NCBI RefSeq assembly: GCF_900312995.1
Contig: NZ_ONZI01000001.1
Span: 620,001-684,000, forward strand
Direction of reading: 5' to 3'
DNA length: 64,000 nt
Origin: Kushneria phyllosphaerae
Lineage (GTDB): Bacteria > Pseudomonadota > Gammaproteobacteria > Pseudomonadales > Halomonadaceae
Part shown: positions 9,406 to 19,470 of the stretch, piece after piece
Position numbering within the stretch: the stretch's first letter is position 1
Layout: each line of letters starts with the position of its first letter
The notes under the pieces: generated by a model
What the model saw: the letters and a program-made list of their open reading frames with translations, nothing else
Told to the model about the DNA's origin: nothing
Database searches by the model: none
Translations under genes and position numbers: made by a program

Positions 9406-9756
9406 ATGCATGTGACGAGACTGTATTCCGGGGAGGATGGCGAGTCGCACTTCGAAGATCTGCAGATCGAGGTGGGTGGGGACGCCGAGATCGGCAAGCT
9501 GTCGGTGCGTATTCCGACCACCGGCCTCGTCTTTCGTGAAACCGCCGCCGATTACAATTATGGCTGGCACAACGCGCCGCAGCGTCAGTACATCCTGATG
9601 CTGGATGGCAGCGTGGACATCACCGTGGGCAGCGGGGAAACAAGGCGTTTGAACACCGGCGATATCCTGTTGTGTGAGGACACCACCGGGCGAGGCCATG
9701 TCAGCCGGGCGGTAGAAGGGAAGCCGCGTCGTTCGGTCTTTGTCACCCTGGAGTGA
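9406..9756 (+). CDS. Small single-domain cupin protein
   Basis: 116 residues from ATG 9406 (MHVTRLYSGEDG). The central part YNYGWHNAPQRQYILMLDG and GDILLCEDTTGRGH are cupin motifs 1 and 2, with His and Glu/Asp that could bind a metal. Members of this group are uncharacterised. A longer in-frame reading from 9241 would run through the parS-like palindrome and has no similarity, so the shorter start is preferred. It stands alone, converging on the DUF445 gene 37 bases away. Confidence 0.75.
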   Translation: MHVTRLYSGEDGESHFEDLQIEVGGDAEIGKLSVRIPTTGLVFRETAADYNYGWHNAPQRQYILMLDGSVDITVGSGETRRLNTGDILLCEDTTGRGHVSRAVEGKPRRSVFVTLE

Positions 9757-9793
9757 TCCGTTGACGGCCCACGGTGCTGGTCAGTCTCAACCG

Positions 9794-11062
9794 TTACAGC
9801 GTCAGCACCAGCTGCGTCACAGCGTGAATGGTCAACCCGATCAGCCCCCCGACCAGTGTGCCGTTGATGCGGATGAACTGCAGGTCGTTACCGACATTCT
9901 TCTCGATCTGATCGACGATCTCGTCGCTATCGAGGCTATCCAGGTAGCGCTGGATGTAGGCGTCGATGCGCGGTCCGTTACGCTCGACCAGCGCCGGTAA
10001 CAGCGTCACGGCCTGCTCGTTGAGCCATGCGCGGGCCGGGGCGTCGTGCTCGAGGGTGCGTGCGTAATACTCGATGAAATGCTCAAGCCAGGCACGTGAC
10101 TGCGAGTCGACAGCGTCCAGGTCGCGGGCCAGCCAGTCCATCAGCTCTTCCCAGACGCCGGCGATATAGTCGCTGAGACGATTGTTGTCGAGAATGTCGT
10201 CGCGCAGCCGGTCCAGACGTTGTGCAAAAGAAGGATCGTGGCGCATGCGCTTGATGAACTCGGCAAACTGGCGATCCAGATGGTGACGCAGCGGGTGATC
10301 GGGGTCGTCGCTGACCTCACTGATCAACCTGGCGCTTTGCTCGACGATGCGCTCGTTGATCAGCCAGCCTGCCAGCCGGTGCATGCTGACCTCGCGCCCC
10401 ATCACCCGCGGGTTGAACAGCTTGAAGACGGTGTCGGTAATGAAGTGCTTGACCCGTTCCTGATTGTCCTCGACCTCGAGCCAGCGTGAAAGCCTGGTCA
10501 GTGAATCATCCAGCAGCGCCTGATGGCGCCCCTCCGCGGCCAGCACGTTCAGCGCGCTGCCCATCAGCCGGGCCGTATTGATGCGGCCCAGATGGTGACG
10601 CAGGGTACGGGTAAGAAACTCCCGCGCGGCACTCTGGCGCACTGCCGACAGCGATGTGCTCATGGCCTGGGTCAATCGCTCGGCGGCCATGGCGCGCCGC
10701 TCGGGGCGTGACAGCCAGCTCACCAGCGCATTGGCCACGTCAAAGCGGCGAACGCTGTCGCGCACGTAGGCTTCGGACAGAAAGTTCTCGCGAATAAACT
10801 CCGAAAGACTCTTCCCCAGTCGCGCCCGGTTACGCGGGATGATCGCCGTGTGCGGAATTTTGAGCCCCAGCGGATGACGAAACAGCGCCGTGACCGCAAA
10901 CCAGTCGGCGATGCCGCCGATCATGGCCGCCTCGGCAAAGGCGGAGACGTATTCCAGTGCCGGGAAACGGCCCTGAAACCAGGTGCTGATGACATACAAT
11001 ATCAGCGCGCCCAGCAGACACAGCGTAGCAATGCGGCGGCGGTTATGGAGTGGCGGGGGCAA
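9794..11062 (-). CDS. DUF445 family membrane-anchored protein
   Basis: 422 residues. N-terminal membrane helix (TLCLLGALILYVISTWF), then the DUF445 signature GGIADWFAVTALFRHPLGLK and IPRNRARLGKSLSEFI. The long middle is helical and rich in Arg/Glu, and a second hydrophobic stretch closes the C-terminus (GTLVGGLIGLTIHAVTQLVL). This resembles E. coli YjiN and its relatives, whose function is unknown. It is probably an inner-membrane protein with a large cytoplasmic or periplasmic helical domain. Confidence 0.85.
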   Translation of the reverse strand: MPPPLHNRRRIATLCLLGALILYVISTWFQGRFPALEYVSAFAEAAMIGGIADWFAVTALFRHPLGLKIPHTAIIPRNRARLGKSLSEFIRENFLSEAYVRDSVRRFDVANALVSWLSRPERRAMAAERLTQAMSTSLSAVRQSAAREFLTRTLRHHLGRINTARLMGSALNVLAAEGRHQALLDDSLTRLSRWLEVEDNQERVKHFITDTVFKLFNPRVMGREVSMHRLAGWLINERIVEQSARLISEVSDDPDHPLRHHLDRQFAEFIKRMRHDPSFAQRLDRLRDDILDNNRLSDYIAGVWEELMDWLARDLDAVDSQSRAWLEHFIEYYARTLEHDAPARAWLNEQAVTLLPALVERNGPRIDAYIQRYLDSLDSDEIVDQIEKNVGNDLQFIRINGTLVGGLIGLTIHAVTQLVLTL

Positions 11063-11364
11063 TCGGTCTCTCTCTTGTCTTGATAAGGGGGCATTACGGT
11101 ACCAGCGTCGCTGTCAATATAAGTCAGTCAGGTCAAAACACCATGATACCTGCCTGCTATCTCTACCGGTTTCTGCGCTGATCCTCCGACATGAAAGACC
11201 TTGAAGCTATAAAATGGTCACTGGTAGACCGTTTTGAAGACCGTCCAGTGTCTATCGTGAAGCAGTCAATATGGCATTGAGGCCATCATTCCCGGGCCGA
11301 AGTAAAGTCTGTCACGACGTTATCGAGTGTCGAATTTCAATGAGACTGACCAACTGGAGCAGGC
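11063..11364. other. Intergenic region between DUF445 and LysR genes
   Basis: 302 bases between divergent genes. It must contain promoters for both, but I see no convincing operator, terminator or small ORF. Confidence 0.5.
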
Positions 11365-12300
11365 ATGGAAAGGTCCCGAATCAGACAGGTCTCTCCCGTG
11401 GACCTCAATGTGTTGCTCACGGTCGTGCGCAAATCCAGTTTTGCAGCGGCGGCGGCAGAACTTGGCGTTTCCTCGGCCTATGTCAGTAAACGAATCCGGA
11501 TGCTGGAAGAAGCGCTCAGGACACGCCTTCTGCATCGAACTACCCGCCGGATCACGCTAACCGAAGACGGTCAGCTGGCCTATCAATGGGCCATCCGTAT
11601 CCTGTCGGATTTCGACACCATGTATGACGAGCTGTCTGCCTCCCACGAGCATCCGCATGGCAGTCTGCATATTTGCAGTACCTTCGGCTTCGGGCGCGAC
11701 CATGTCGGCCCTGCTCTTTCCGCGTTGCATGACCTTTACCCCGATCTAAAGATACGCCTTGATCTTGTTGATCGTGTCGTTGACATCATCGGCGAAGGTT
11801 TCGATATGGAAATTCGAATCGGCAATGATCTTTCCGAGAATCTTATTGCTCGTCATCTGGCAAAAAACCACCGTATATTGTGCGCTTCTCCGGAATACTT
11901 AAAACGCCACGGTTCTCCGAAGGCCCTCAATGAACTCCTGCATCATGAGTGTATTATCCTGAAAGAGCGTAATAACTCCTTCGGACAATGGACGCTTTAT
12001 CGTGAAGAAACACCTGAAAGTGTCAACGTTAGAGGGGCACTTTCTTCCAATAGTGGCTCCGTGGTTCTGCAGTGGGCACTCGACGGTCATGGCATTATTC
12101 TTCGCTCCCAGTGGGAAGTTGGCCAATGGGTCAAGGAGGGCAGGCTGGTTCATCTTTTGCCGCAGTATCAGCAGCCTGCTGATATCTGGGCCGTTTACCA
12201 GACCCGTTTAAGCCATTCGGCGAAGGTCAAGGTCTGCGTCGAGTTTCTGGAAAAGCATTTTCAGGCGCTGGTTTCTACACCAGCCTTGCAAGGTCGATAG
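11365..12300 (+). CDS. LysR-family transcriptional regulator (DmlR/TtdR-like)
   Basis: 311 residues. The N-terminal helix-turn-helix reads SFAAAAAELGVSSAYVSKRI around residues 29-48; the effector domain follows, with HRILCASPEYLKRHGSP typical of the subgroup that includes DmlR and TtdR. It lies 235 bases upstream of, and in the same direction as, a 2-hydroxycarboxylate transporter, so it probably controls uptake of malate, citrate or a similar acid (inference from context). Its base composition is a little less GC-rich than the surroundings. The 12301-12535 gap is AT-rich and probably holds the transporter promoter. Confidence 0.85.
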   Translation: MERSRIRQVSPVDLNVLLTVVRKSSFAAAAAELGVSSAYVSKRIRMLEEALRTRLLHRTTRRITLTEDGQLAYQWAIRILSDFDTMYDELSASHEHPHGSLHICSTFGFGRDHVGPALSALHDLYPDLKIRLDLVDRVVDIIGEGFDMEIRIGNDLSENLIARHLAKNHRILCASPEYLKRHGSPKALNELLHHECIILKERNNSFGQWTLYREETPESVNVRGALSSNSGSVVLQWALDGHGIILRSQWEVGQWVKEGRLVHLLPQYQQPADIWAVYQTRLSHSAKVKVCVEFLEKHFQALVSTPALQGR

Positions 12301-12535
12301 TTGATCAAGTGGGCTTCTTTACTCCGCGATGGGCGAAAACATTACGCTCAAGGTCGAATTGTTTTTTTGATTATTGATATGAATTTAAATTTTTCGTAAA
12401 GGGTTGAATCACACTTCATGCGTTGATGATTTTCGGGGTTGGCGACAGCATTGTCAGAAGAAGTGCCGTTATTTGGTGCTGAACTTTTAATGCCATATCA
12501 CACTGCCGCCAGCCTTATCGTATGAGGGTTCAATC

Positions 12536-13843
12536 ATGTCGAGTACACCAGATCAGGATCTCCCGGGAAAAAACACGCTTGTTGCTGCCAGATGGCAACG
12601 TATCAATGGCGTTCCCTGGCCGATCTTTCTGGCCATTACCGTTATTCTTTGTGCCGCCATCGGGTTGGGGGTCCTGCCGGGCGGGCTGATCGGTAGTCTC
12701 ATGGCGATGATCGTGCTGGGTGGCATACTGGGATTTATCGGCGACCGTCTGCCCATCGTGCGCAGTTATCTGGGCGGCGGTGTTCTGGTGGCCATCTTCG
12801 GGGCCGCGGCGCTGGTGTACTTTGGTGTTCTGCCCGAGCCTGTGGTTACCGATATTGATACCTTCATGAAATCGGGAGGGTTTCTCAATTTCTATATCGT
12901 GGCCCTGATTGCAGGCAGCATTCTGGGTATGGACTCCTCGGCGCTGAAAAAGATCGGCATTCGCTATTTCATTCCGATTCTGGGCGCGACGGCCGGCGCC
13001 ATTGGTCTGGCAGCGCTGGTTGGCCTGTTGCTTGGTTATACTCTGCAGGACGCCGTACTGGTCATTGCCCTGCCGATCCTGGGGGGCGGAATGGGGGCCG
13101 GGGCGATCCCGATGAGCCAGGTCTACGAGCAGCTGCTGGGCCAGCCTGCCAGTTACTACATTTCGCTTCTGGTGCCGGCACTGGCGCTGGGCAATGTGTT
13201 TTCGATTATTCTGGCCAGCATTCTTGCTGCCATTTCCGATCGCATTCCGGGGATCAGCGGCAACGGGCAGATCATGCAGGGCGTCACGATCAAGGAGAGG
13301 GTGCAGGAACTCAGCGTGCGCATGCTGGGGATTGGCCTTTTGACCTCGATCAGCTTTTACGTGGCCGGCGAAGTGCTGGGCAGCTTTATCCCGCTTCACC
13401 CTTACGCGATCATGATTATCCTGGTGGCGCTGTGCAAGATTTTCGGCTGGGTCCCCGAGATCATCAACGACGCCTGTGCGCAGTGGTTTGGCTTTATTGC
13501 CGCCAACCTGACCCTGGCGCAGCTTTTTGGTATCGGGATTGCCTACACCGATCTTGATACGGTTATCCAGGCCCTGAGCATCAATTACGTTTTGATCACT
13601 CTGGCAGTGGTCAGTGGGGCGGCCCTGGGGGCAGGACTGGTCGGCAAGCTGGTGGGCTTTTATCCGGTTGAGTCCTCGATCACGGCCGGTCTTTGCATGG
13701 CCAACATGGGCGGGACCGGTGATGTTGCCGTTCTTTCTGCCGCCAGACGCATGCAGCTGATGCCGTTTGCTCAGATCAGTTCGCGGCTGGGCGGGGCATT
13801 CATTCTGCTGCTCTCGGGTGTGATGGTGGCCCTGCTGGCCTGA
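12536..13843 (+). CDS. 2-hydroxycarboxylate transporter (2HCT family, CitS/MaeN/CimH type)
   Basis: 435 residues with ~11 hydrophobic segments. Two GGxG-type re-entrant loop motifs define the family: LGGGMGAGAIPMSQVY near residue 185 and ANMGGTGDVAVLSAA near residue 395. The substrate-binding Arg region near the C-terminus (AQISSRLGGAF) is conserved. Known members are Na+- or H+-coupled carriers for citrate, malate or lactate in the inner membrane. The sequence alone does not decide which. It is followed by a terminator facing the leuCD pair. Confidence 0.9.
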   Translation: MSSTPDQDLPGKNTLVAARWQRINGVPWPIFLAITVILCAAIGLGVLPGGLIGSLMAMIVLGGILGFIGDRLPIVRSYLGGGVLVAIFGAAALVYFGVLPEPVVTDIDTFMKSGGFLNFYIVALIAGSILGMDSSALKKIGIRYFIPILGATAGAIGLAALVGLLLGYTLQDAVLVIALPILGGGMGAGAIPMSQVYEQLLGQPASYYISLLVPALALGNVFSIILASILAAISDRIPGISGNGQIMQGVTIKERVQELSVRMLGIGLLTSISFYVAGEVLGSFIPLHPYAIMIILVALCKIFGWVPEIINDACAQWFGFIAANLTLAQLFGIGIAYTDLDTVIQALSINYVLITLAVVSGAALGAGLVGKLVGFYPVESSITAGLCMANMGGTGDVAVLSAARRMQLMPFAQISSRLGGAFILLLSGVMVALLA

Positions 13844-13887
13844 CCGAGGCGGTGACGTCAGTCATTGATCCACTGTGATATGACCAC

Positions 13888-13931
13888 AAAAAACCCGGGA
13901 AAGAGGCTCGTGGCCACTTCCCCGGGTTTTG
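13888..13931. terminator. Bidirectional terminator between 2HCT gene and leuD
   Basis: AAAAACCCGGG and CCCGGGTTTT arms around a ~20-base loop; the A- and T-rich ends serve both converging genes. Confidence 0.75.
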
Positions 13932-13964
13932 CGCTTTCAATGCAGGTCGATCAGGGCGAGGAGG

Positions 13965-14573
13965 CTATTTCAGCCAGGGATTTTGTGCCAGATGGCGCTG
14001 TTCAAACGCCATGATCTGCGCCTGTCGTTCAAGCGTTGTGCCGATGGCATCCAGACCGCGCATCAGCGCATCACGCTTTAGCGTATCGACTTGGAAGGGC
14101 ACCGCATCAGCGTTTTCAAGCGCGATGATTTGCTGCTCGAGATCAACGGTGATCTGGTTGCGCTCGGGGTTGCTGATGACATCTGCCAGCTGTTGATGCC
14201 TTTCAGGGTCCAGCTTGATGGTGAGCACGCCATTGCGCTGGCAGTTGTCATAGAAGATGCCGGCAAAGGTTGTGCCGATCAGCGCCCGTATCCCCAGTTG
14301 CTGAAGCCCCCATACAGCGTGCTCACGACTTGAGCCACAGCCAAAATTGGGGCCAACAACCAGAAACCGGCTTCCCTGCCAGGCCGGCTGGTTGAGAATG
14401 AAGCTCGGGTCTGGCGTGCCATCCTCCTGAAATCTCAATCCATGGAAAAGACCGCGGTCGAGCCCCTGGCGGTCGATGCCCTTGAGAAACTGCTTGGGCA
14501 TGATCACGTCAGTATCGATATTGGCGGCCAGCATGGGCGCTGCTGTACCGGTCACGGAAATAAAGGGTTCCAT
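13965..14573 (-). CDS. leuD: 3-isopropylmalate dehydratase small subunit (LeuD-type)
   Basis: 202 residues, normal for LeuD (~200). Seen: ANIDTDVIMPKQFLK near the N-terminus and GPNFGCGSSREHAVW, the swivelling-domain signature. With LeuC it forms a [4Fe-4S] hydro-lyase that isomerises isopropylmalate or a related 2-methyl-substituted malate. The start follows the leuC stop directly (TGA-ATG). No leuB is adjacent. Confidence 0.9.
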   Translation of the reverse strand: MEPFISVTGTAAPMLAANIDTDVIMPKQFLKGIDRQGLDRGLFHGLRFQEDGTPDPSFILNQPAWQGSRFLVVGPNFGCGSSREHAVWGLQQLGIRALIGTTFAGIFYDNCQRNGVLTIKLDPERHQQLADVISNPERNQITVDLEQQIIALENADAVPFQVDTLKRDALMRGLDAIGTTLERQAQIMAFEQRHLAQNPWLK

Positions 14574-15995
14574 TCAAGCCTCCTCGGTCATTTCGCGGAT
14601 ATCGGTAAGGTGTCCCTTGATGGCTGCTGCAGCGACCATGACCGGGCTCATTAGATGGGTGCGCGCGCCGGCGCCCTGACGCCCTTCAAAGTTTCGGTTG
14701 GTACTGGAGGCGCAGCGATCGCCCGGCTCAAGCACGTCATCATTCATGGCCAGACACATCGAGCAGCCTGACTGTCGCCATTCAAAGCCGGCGCGAATGA
14801 AGATGTCAGCCAAACCCTCAGCCTCAGCCTGGTCACGCACTGCAGTCGAGCCGGGAACGATGATGGCTCGGACGTGTTCCGCGACCTTTCGGTCTCCGAC
14901 CATGTCGGCGGCCGCCCGAAGATCCTCGATTCGCGCATTGGTGCAGGAACCAATAAAGGCGTGACTGATGCGAATATCGGTCAGCGGCGTCCCGGGTGTC
15001 AGTCCCATGTAGTACAGGGCGCGCTCGACATCCCGGCGCTGTGAGGGGGTGTCGTAGCTTTCGGGGCCAGGCACCGTATCGCTGATAGAGGCGGCCTGAT
15101 CGGGGCTGGTGCCCCAGGTGACCATCGGTGCCAGGTCGCTGCTGTCGAGGACCAGATCCATGTCAAAGACCGCGTCCTCGTCGCTTTTGAGATCCTGCCA
15201 GCGTGCCAGCGCCTGCTCGCGCAGCTCGCCGGACGGCGCTCTTTCACGGCCCTTCAGATAGTCATACACCTTGTCATCGGGGGCCATGAAGGCGCCGCGT
15301 GCGCCGGCCTCGACGGCCATGTTGCAGATCGTCATACGGGCTTCCACGCTCAGCGCGCCAATGCCCGGCCCTGCAAATTCGATGGCGTAGCCCGTGGCGC
15401 CGGAGGCGCCGATACGGCGAATCAGTGCCATGATGATGTCCTTGGAAGACATGCCCCTGGCCAGCGTACCTTCCACCGTGACCCGCATGGTGTTCAACCG
15501 CTTGTAGACCAGTGTCTGGGTGGCCAGCAGGTGTTCTATCTCGGAGGTACCGATGCCAAATCCGAAAGCGCCCAGTGCCCCGTAGGTTGTGGTATGGCTG
15601 TCACCTGCCGCAATGACCATGCCTGGAAGAATGAAGCCCTGTTCGGGAGCAACCACATGCTCAATGCCCTGGCGCTTGTCGAGAACATCAAACAGCTCGA
15701 TGCCAAAGTCATGGCAGTTTTCCCCGAAGTAGCTGACCTGACGCGCGCCACCGGGATCATTGATCAGGGCAATCCGGTTGGGCGCCGTCGGGTTGACGTG
15801 ATCCACAACGGCCAGTGACGTTGACGGGCGCCAGACCTTGCGCTGTTTTTCTCTCAGGCCACTGAAGGCCTGAGGGCTGGTGTATTCGTTGAGTACCTGA
15901 CGATCGATATAGAGCAGTACGTGACCATCGTCATCAAGCTGACACACGGTATGAGAGTCGATGTGTTTGTCATATAACGTTTTGCCGGTTGTCAT
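14574..15995 (-). CDS. leuC: 3-isopropylmalate dehydratase large subunit (LeuC-type)
   Basis: 473 residues. Iron-sulfur ligands are seen in FIGSCTNARIEDLRAA and SGCSMCLAMNDD. The N-terminal region carries VDHVNPTAP where the E. coli enzyme has MDHNVST, a variation typical of a second LeuC group in proteobacteria. This, the absence of leuB and the nearby 2-hydroxycarboxylate transporter leave open a role on another substrate such as a 2-methylmalate. Cotranscribed with leuD, divergent from the NhaC-type gene. Confidence 0.88.
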   Translation of the reverse strand: MTTGKTLYDKHIDSHTVCQLDDDGHVLLYIDRQVLNEYTSPQAFSGLREKQRKVWRPSTSLAVVDHVNPTAPNRIALINDPGGARQVSYFGENCHDFGIELFDVLDKRQGIEHVVAPEQGFILPGMVIAAGDSHTTTYGALGAFGFGIGTSEIEHLLATQTLVYKRLNTMRVTVEGTLARGMSSKDIIMALIRRIGASGATGYAIEFAGPGIGALSVEARMTICNMAVEAGARGAFMAPDDKVYDYLKGRERAPSGELREQALARWQDLKSDEDAVFDMDLVLDSSDLAPMVTWGTSPDQAASISDTVPGPESYDTPSQRRDVERALYYMGLTPGTPLTDIRISHAFIGSCTNARIEDLRAAADMVGDRKVAEHVRAIIVPGSTAVRDQAEAEGLADIFIRAGFEWRQSGCSMCLAMNDDVLEPGDRCASSTNRNFEGRQGAGARTHLMSPVMVAAAAIKGHLTDIREMTEEA

Positions 15996-16275
15996 GGTTA
16001 CTCGCTCATCAGGATAAAAACGGCGCCATGTTTGAGATGTCGTTGCAAGACTCTCGTTTATGGGTATGGCTGGCGCACCGTGATGATATTAAAGTTGTCT
16101 GATGGGGCATCAATGGCTCATCCGTAAGAGCTTGGTTCATGAATCGTGTCCAGTTGGGCGTATTCATCGCGCAATGAGCCGACAGCAGACATCATGGTGG
16201 CCCTTCCTGTCGTCGGCACCGAAGGCGCCGGCTCACGGGGCCACAAGATTTCAGACCACGACAAGAAGAGACGCC

Positions 16276-17748
16276 ATGACCGAGACATCGGATAACCGCA
16301 CAACACGCCCTGCTCAACACGAGCCGATCCTGACGTTTCGCCTTGGCGCGTTGGGCGCTGCCGTGCCGCTGATCTTTTTTGTCGGCTGGGCAATCATTAC
16401 CAGCGTGCTGGGGCTCTCCTCCGAGATCGGCCTGGTCATGGGCGCTCTGTTTGGTCTGACGCTGGGGCTTTTATTCTGCAAAAGCCGCTGGGAACACTAC
16501 GCGCAGGGGCTTTTCGACGGTATGGCACAGCCCATCGGCGTTATCGCCGTGGTGGCCTGGTTTTATGCCGGGATGCTGGCGCAGGTGCTGCAGACCGGCG
16601 GGCTGGTGGAAGGGCTGGTCTGGCTGGGCGGCGTCTCGGGGGCCACCGGCGGCGCCTTTGTGGGCCTGACCTTTGTGCTGGCGGCGGTCTTCTCCACCGC
16701 GGTCGGCACCGGTTACGGTACCACGGTGGCGTTTTCTACCCTGATGTACCCGGCCGGCGTGGCGCTGGGGTGTGACCCGGTGGTGTTGTTCGGGGCCATC
16801 CTGGCCGGCGCTATCTTCGGGGATAACCTGGCGCCGGTGTCGGACACCACCATTGTCTCGGCCACCACCCAGGAGGCGGACGTTCCCGGGGTGGTGAAAA
16901 GCCGCTTCAAGTACTCGATCATGGCGGCGGTGCCGTCACTGGTGCTGTTCGTTTTGCTGGGCAATGCCAGCAGTGATGTCGGCGGCAATCAGGACGCATT
17001 GAATGCAATGATGGCGCAGACCGATCCAACCGGGCTTTTGATGCTGATTCCCTTTGCGCTGGTGCTTTTACTGGCTCTGCGCGGCCATCACCTGATCACC
17101 TCTTTGACCTGGGGGATCGTTCTGGCCGCGATCATGATCGTGGCGTCAGGTCTGGCCGCCCCGGGCGAGATCATGGCCTTTGATCCGGACAGCGACACCG
17201 TGGTGACCGGGGCTCTGGTCGATGGCGTCAGCGGCTATGTCAACATGGCGATTTTGATCCTGTTGATTGTCGCGACTGCCCATCTGCTCAAACTCGGCGG
17301 CACCATGAGCGCCGTCACAAAAGGGCTGATGCGCTGGATTGGCGATTCCGTACGCCGAGCGGAGCTGGCCATCTGGGGGATCGTGGCGCTGTTGAACTCG
17401 GCGATCACCATCAATACCGCCGCCGAGATTGCCGCCGCACCGTTCGTGCGCGAGCTGGGCAAAAAGTACCGTATTCACCGCTATCGTCGTGCCAACATGC
17501 TCGATGCCGTGACCTCTGCGCTGGGCTATATCTTCCCTTGGGGCGCGCCGGTCCTGCTGGGCTGGGCCACGATTACCTCGATGCAAGGCCAGTATGACTG
17601 GCTGCCGATTGTTGCGCCCACCGATGTCTTCCCGTTTGTCTTCCACGGCTGGTTTTTGCTTTTGATCATGCTGTTTGCCGCGGCCACCGGCTGGGGCCTG
17701 CATTTCGAGGATCCTGAGGAAGCCGCAGCGGGCGTTACGGCGCAGTAA
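16276..17748 (+). CDS. NhaC-family Na+/H+ antiporter or related carrier
   Basis: 490 residues from the ATG at 16276 (MTETSDN), preceded by AAGAAGAG. About 11-12 membrane segments; motifs GTGYGTTVAFSTLMYP and FGDNLAPVSDTTIVSATTQ are characteristic of the NhaC family. Members exchange Na+ for H+ or couple organic acids such as malate or lactate (MleN). Its place divergent from leuCD and near a hydroxycarboxylate carrier leaves both possibilities open. The 15996-16275 region holds the divergent promoters. Confidence 0.85.
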   Translation: MTETSDNRTTRPAQHEPILTFRLGALGAAVPLIFFVGWAIITSVLGLSSEIGLVMGALFGLTLGLLFCKSRWEHYAQGLFDGMAQPIGVIAVVAWFYAGMLAQVLQTGGLVEGLVWLGGVSGATGGAFVGLTFVLAAVFSTAVGTGYGTTVAFSTLMYPAGVALGCDPVVLFGAILAGAIFGDNLAPVSDTTIVSATTQEADVPGVVKSRFKYSIMAAVPSLVLFVLLGNASSDVGGNQDALNAMMAQTDPTGLLMLIPFALVLLLALRGHHLITSLTWGIVLAAIMIVASGLAAPGEIMAFDPDSDTVVTGALVDGVSGYVNMAILILLIVATAHLLKLGGTMSAVTKGLMRWIGDSVRRAELAIWGIVALLNSAITINTAAEIAAAPFVRELGKKYRIHRYRRANMLDAVTSALGYIFPWGAPVLLGWATITSMQGQYDWLPIVAPTDVFPFVFHGWFLLLIMLFAAATGWGLHFEDPEEAAAGVTAQ

Positions 17749-17932
17749 CGATCAAGGCCATGGTACGATAACGCTGGCAATCGGGGCGCAAATCCCCTAT
17801 GTTGGCGCTCCTCTTCGCACGGGCAGGCCGTCGGTCTGCCTCCGTCATTGAAATTCCCCCTGCGCTGTCACGGCGCTGTCGCTCTCGCGAAGAAGACGCC
17901 AGTATCCGATAGCGCCATGAGACAACCTGTCG

Positions 17933-19321
17933 ATGTCATTTTCCCAACTTGGGCTGTCGCCCGAGCTTTTGCGCGCTCTCGAAGATGCTGGTTACCAGAC
18001 ACCTTCCCCCATTCAATCAAAAGCCATTCCGGCCTGCCTTGAAGGTCGCGATGTTCTGGCGGCGGCTCAGACCGGTACCGGCAAGACTGCAGGCTTCACC
18101 CTGCCGATTCTGGAGCGTCTGTCGCGTCAGCGTTTTGAATCCAGGCGTCCGGTTCGGGCACTGATTCTGACCCCGACCCGCGAGCTGGCCGCCCAGATCG
18201 GGGAGTCGGTCGAGAAATACGGCGTGCACCTGCGTCCGCGTCTGAAAAGCGATGTGGTCTACGGCGGCGTCAAGGTCAACCCGCAGATCGCGCGTCTGCG
18301 TGATGGCGTGGATATCCTGGTGGCCTGCCCGGGTCGACTGCTGGACCTGGTCAATCAAAAGGCCGTGCGTCTGGATCAGGTCGAAACCCTGGTGCTTGAT
18401 GAAGCCGACCGCATGCTGGACATGGGCTTTATCCACGACATCAAGAAAATCCTGCGTCTGGTGCCCAGAAAGCGTCAGAACCTGCTGTTCTCCGCGACCT
18501 TCTCAAAAGAGATCCGCGAGCTGGCCGGCACGCTGCTGGACAACCCGGTCAGCATCGATGTGGCCCCGCGCAACACCGCGGCCGAAAGCGTCGATCAATC
18601 GATCTATATGGTTGAAAAGCCCCAGCGCATGGCACTTTTGACCCATCTAATCACCCATCATCAGTGGTCTCAGGCGCTGGTCTTTACGGCCACCAAGCAC
18701 ATGGCCAACCGAGTGACGCAGCATTTGCAAAAGGCCGGCATTACGGCGGCGGCCATTCATGGCAACAAGAGCCAGAATGCCCGAACTGCCGCGCTTTCCG
18801 GCTTCAAAAACGGCGAAGTGCAGGTGATGGTGGCGACCGATGTGGCCGCGCGCGGTATCGATATTTCCGAGCTGCCCAACGTGGTGAACTTCGAGCTGCC
18901 CAAGACGCCCTCCGACTACGTGCACCGCATCGGTCGTACCGGTCGTGCCGGTGCCAGCGGCCAGGCGGTCTCGCTGGTGATGCCCGATGAGCGCAGCCAG
19001 CTCAAGCAGATCGAGAAGCTGATCGGTCGTGCCATTCCGGTGGCCACTGCCGAGGGCTTTGACTTTACGCGTGCCGTGCCGGAAACGCCGGATGAACGGG
19101 AGCAGCGTCCGGGCGGCGGCCAGCGTCGTCAGGGCAGTGGCCCGTCGCGCAACAATGGCGGTGGCGCCCGCAACGGTGGCGGTGCCGGTCGCAGTAGCTC
19201 GGGCAATCGCTCGCGCAGCGGTGGTAACGGTGGTAATGGCGGCAACAGTAATGAACAGGCTCGCCCTGCGCGCCGTCGTCGCAGTGCGCCGCGCTCGGCA
19301 GACAACAGCGGTAACCGCTGA
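17933..19321 (+). CDS. rhlE: DEAD-box RNA helicase RhlE
   Basis: 462 residues. All helicase motifs are visible: AQTGTGKT (I), PTRELAAQ (Ia), [12 protein letters not shown] (II), SATF (III), [12 protein letters not shown] (V), [10 protein letters not shown] (VI), plus the Q motif [13 protein letters not shown]. After about residue 370 comes a low-complexity tail rich in Gly, Asn, Ser and Arg, then a basic end, probably RNA-binding and disordered. Works in rRNA maturation and mRNA decay. No good ribosome site precedes the ATG at 17933, but the domain starts immediately after it. A strong terminator follows. Confidence 0.93.
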   Translation: MSFSQLGLSPELLRALEDAGYQTPSPIQSKAIPACLEGRDVLAAAQTGTGKTAGFTLPILERLSRQRFESRRPVRALILTPTRELAAQIGESVEKYGVHLRPRLKSDVVYGGVKVNPQIARLRDGVDILVACPGRLLDLVNQKAVRLDQVETLVLDEADRMLDMGFIHDIKKILRLVPRKRQNLLFSATFSKEIRELAGTLLDNPVSIDVAPRNTAAESVDQSIYMVEKPQRMALLTHLITHHQWSQALVFTATKHMANRVTQHLQKAGITAAAIHGNKSQNARTAALSGFKNGEVQVMVATDVAARGIDISELPNVVNFELPKTPSDYVHRIGRTGRAGASGQAVSLVMPDERSQLKQIEKLIGRAIPVATAEGFDFTRAVPETPDEREQRPGGGQRRQGSGPSRNNGGGARNGGGAGRSSSGNRSRSGGNGGNGGNSNEQARPARRRRSAPRSADNSGNR

Positions 19322-19355
19322 TCACGCGTTATAGACATCAGTAGGGTGTGATCAC

Positions 19356-19385
19356 AACCGTCTGCTCAGGCAGGCGGTTTTTTTA
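19356..19385 (+). terminator. Intrinsic terminator of rhlE
   Basis: Stem AACCGTCTGC / GCAGGCGGTT followed by a run of T. Confidence 0.85.
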
Positions 19386-19470
19386 TGCCTGTCTGGCGGT
19401 GGACGCCCAGAGCGGGCACTGGCATTGTCGCAGGCCTTCATTAAGCGATTCATCACAGAGGCTTACAAAC

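Noticed and set aside
12530..13399. 289-codon minus-strand ORF opposite the 2HCT transporter
   Set aside because: Low-complexity Gln/Asn/His-rich translation typical of antisense frames of membrane genes; the transporter is clearly real.
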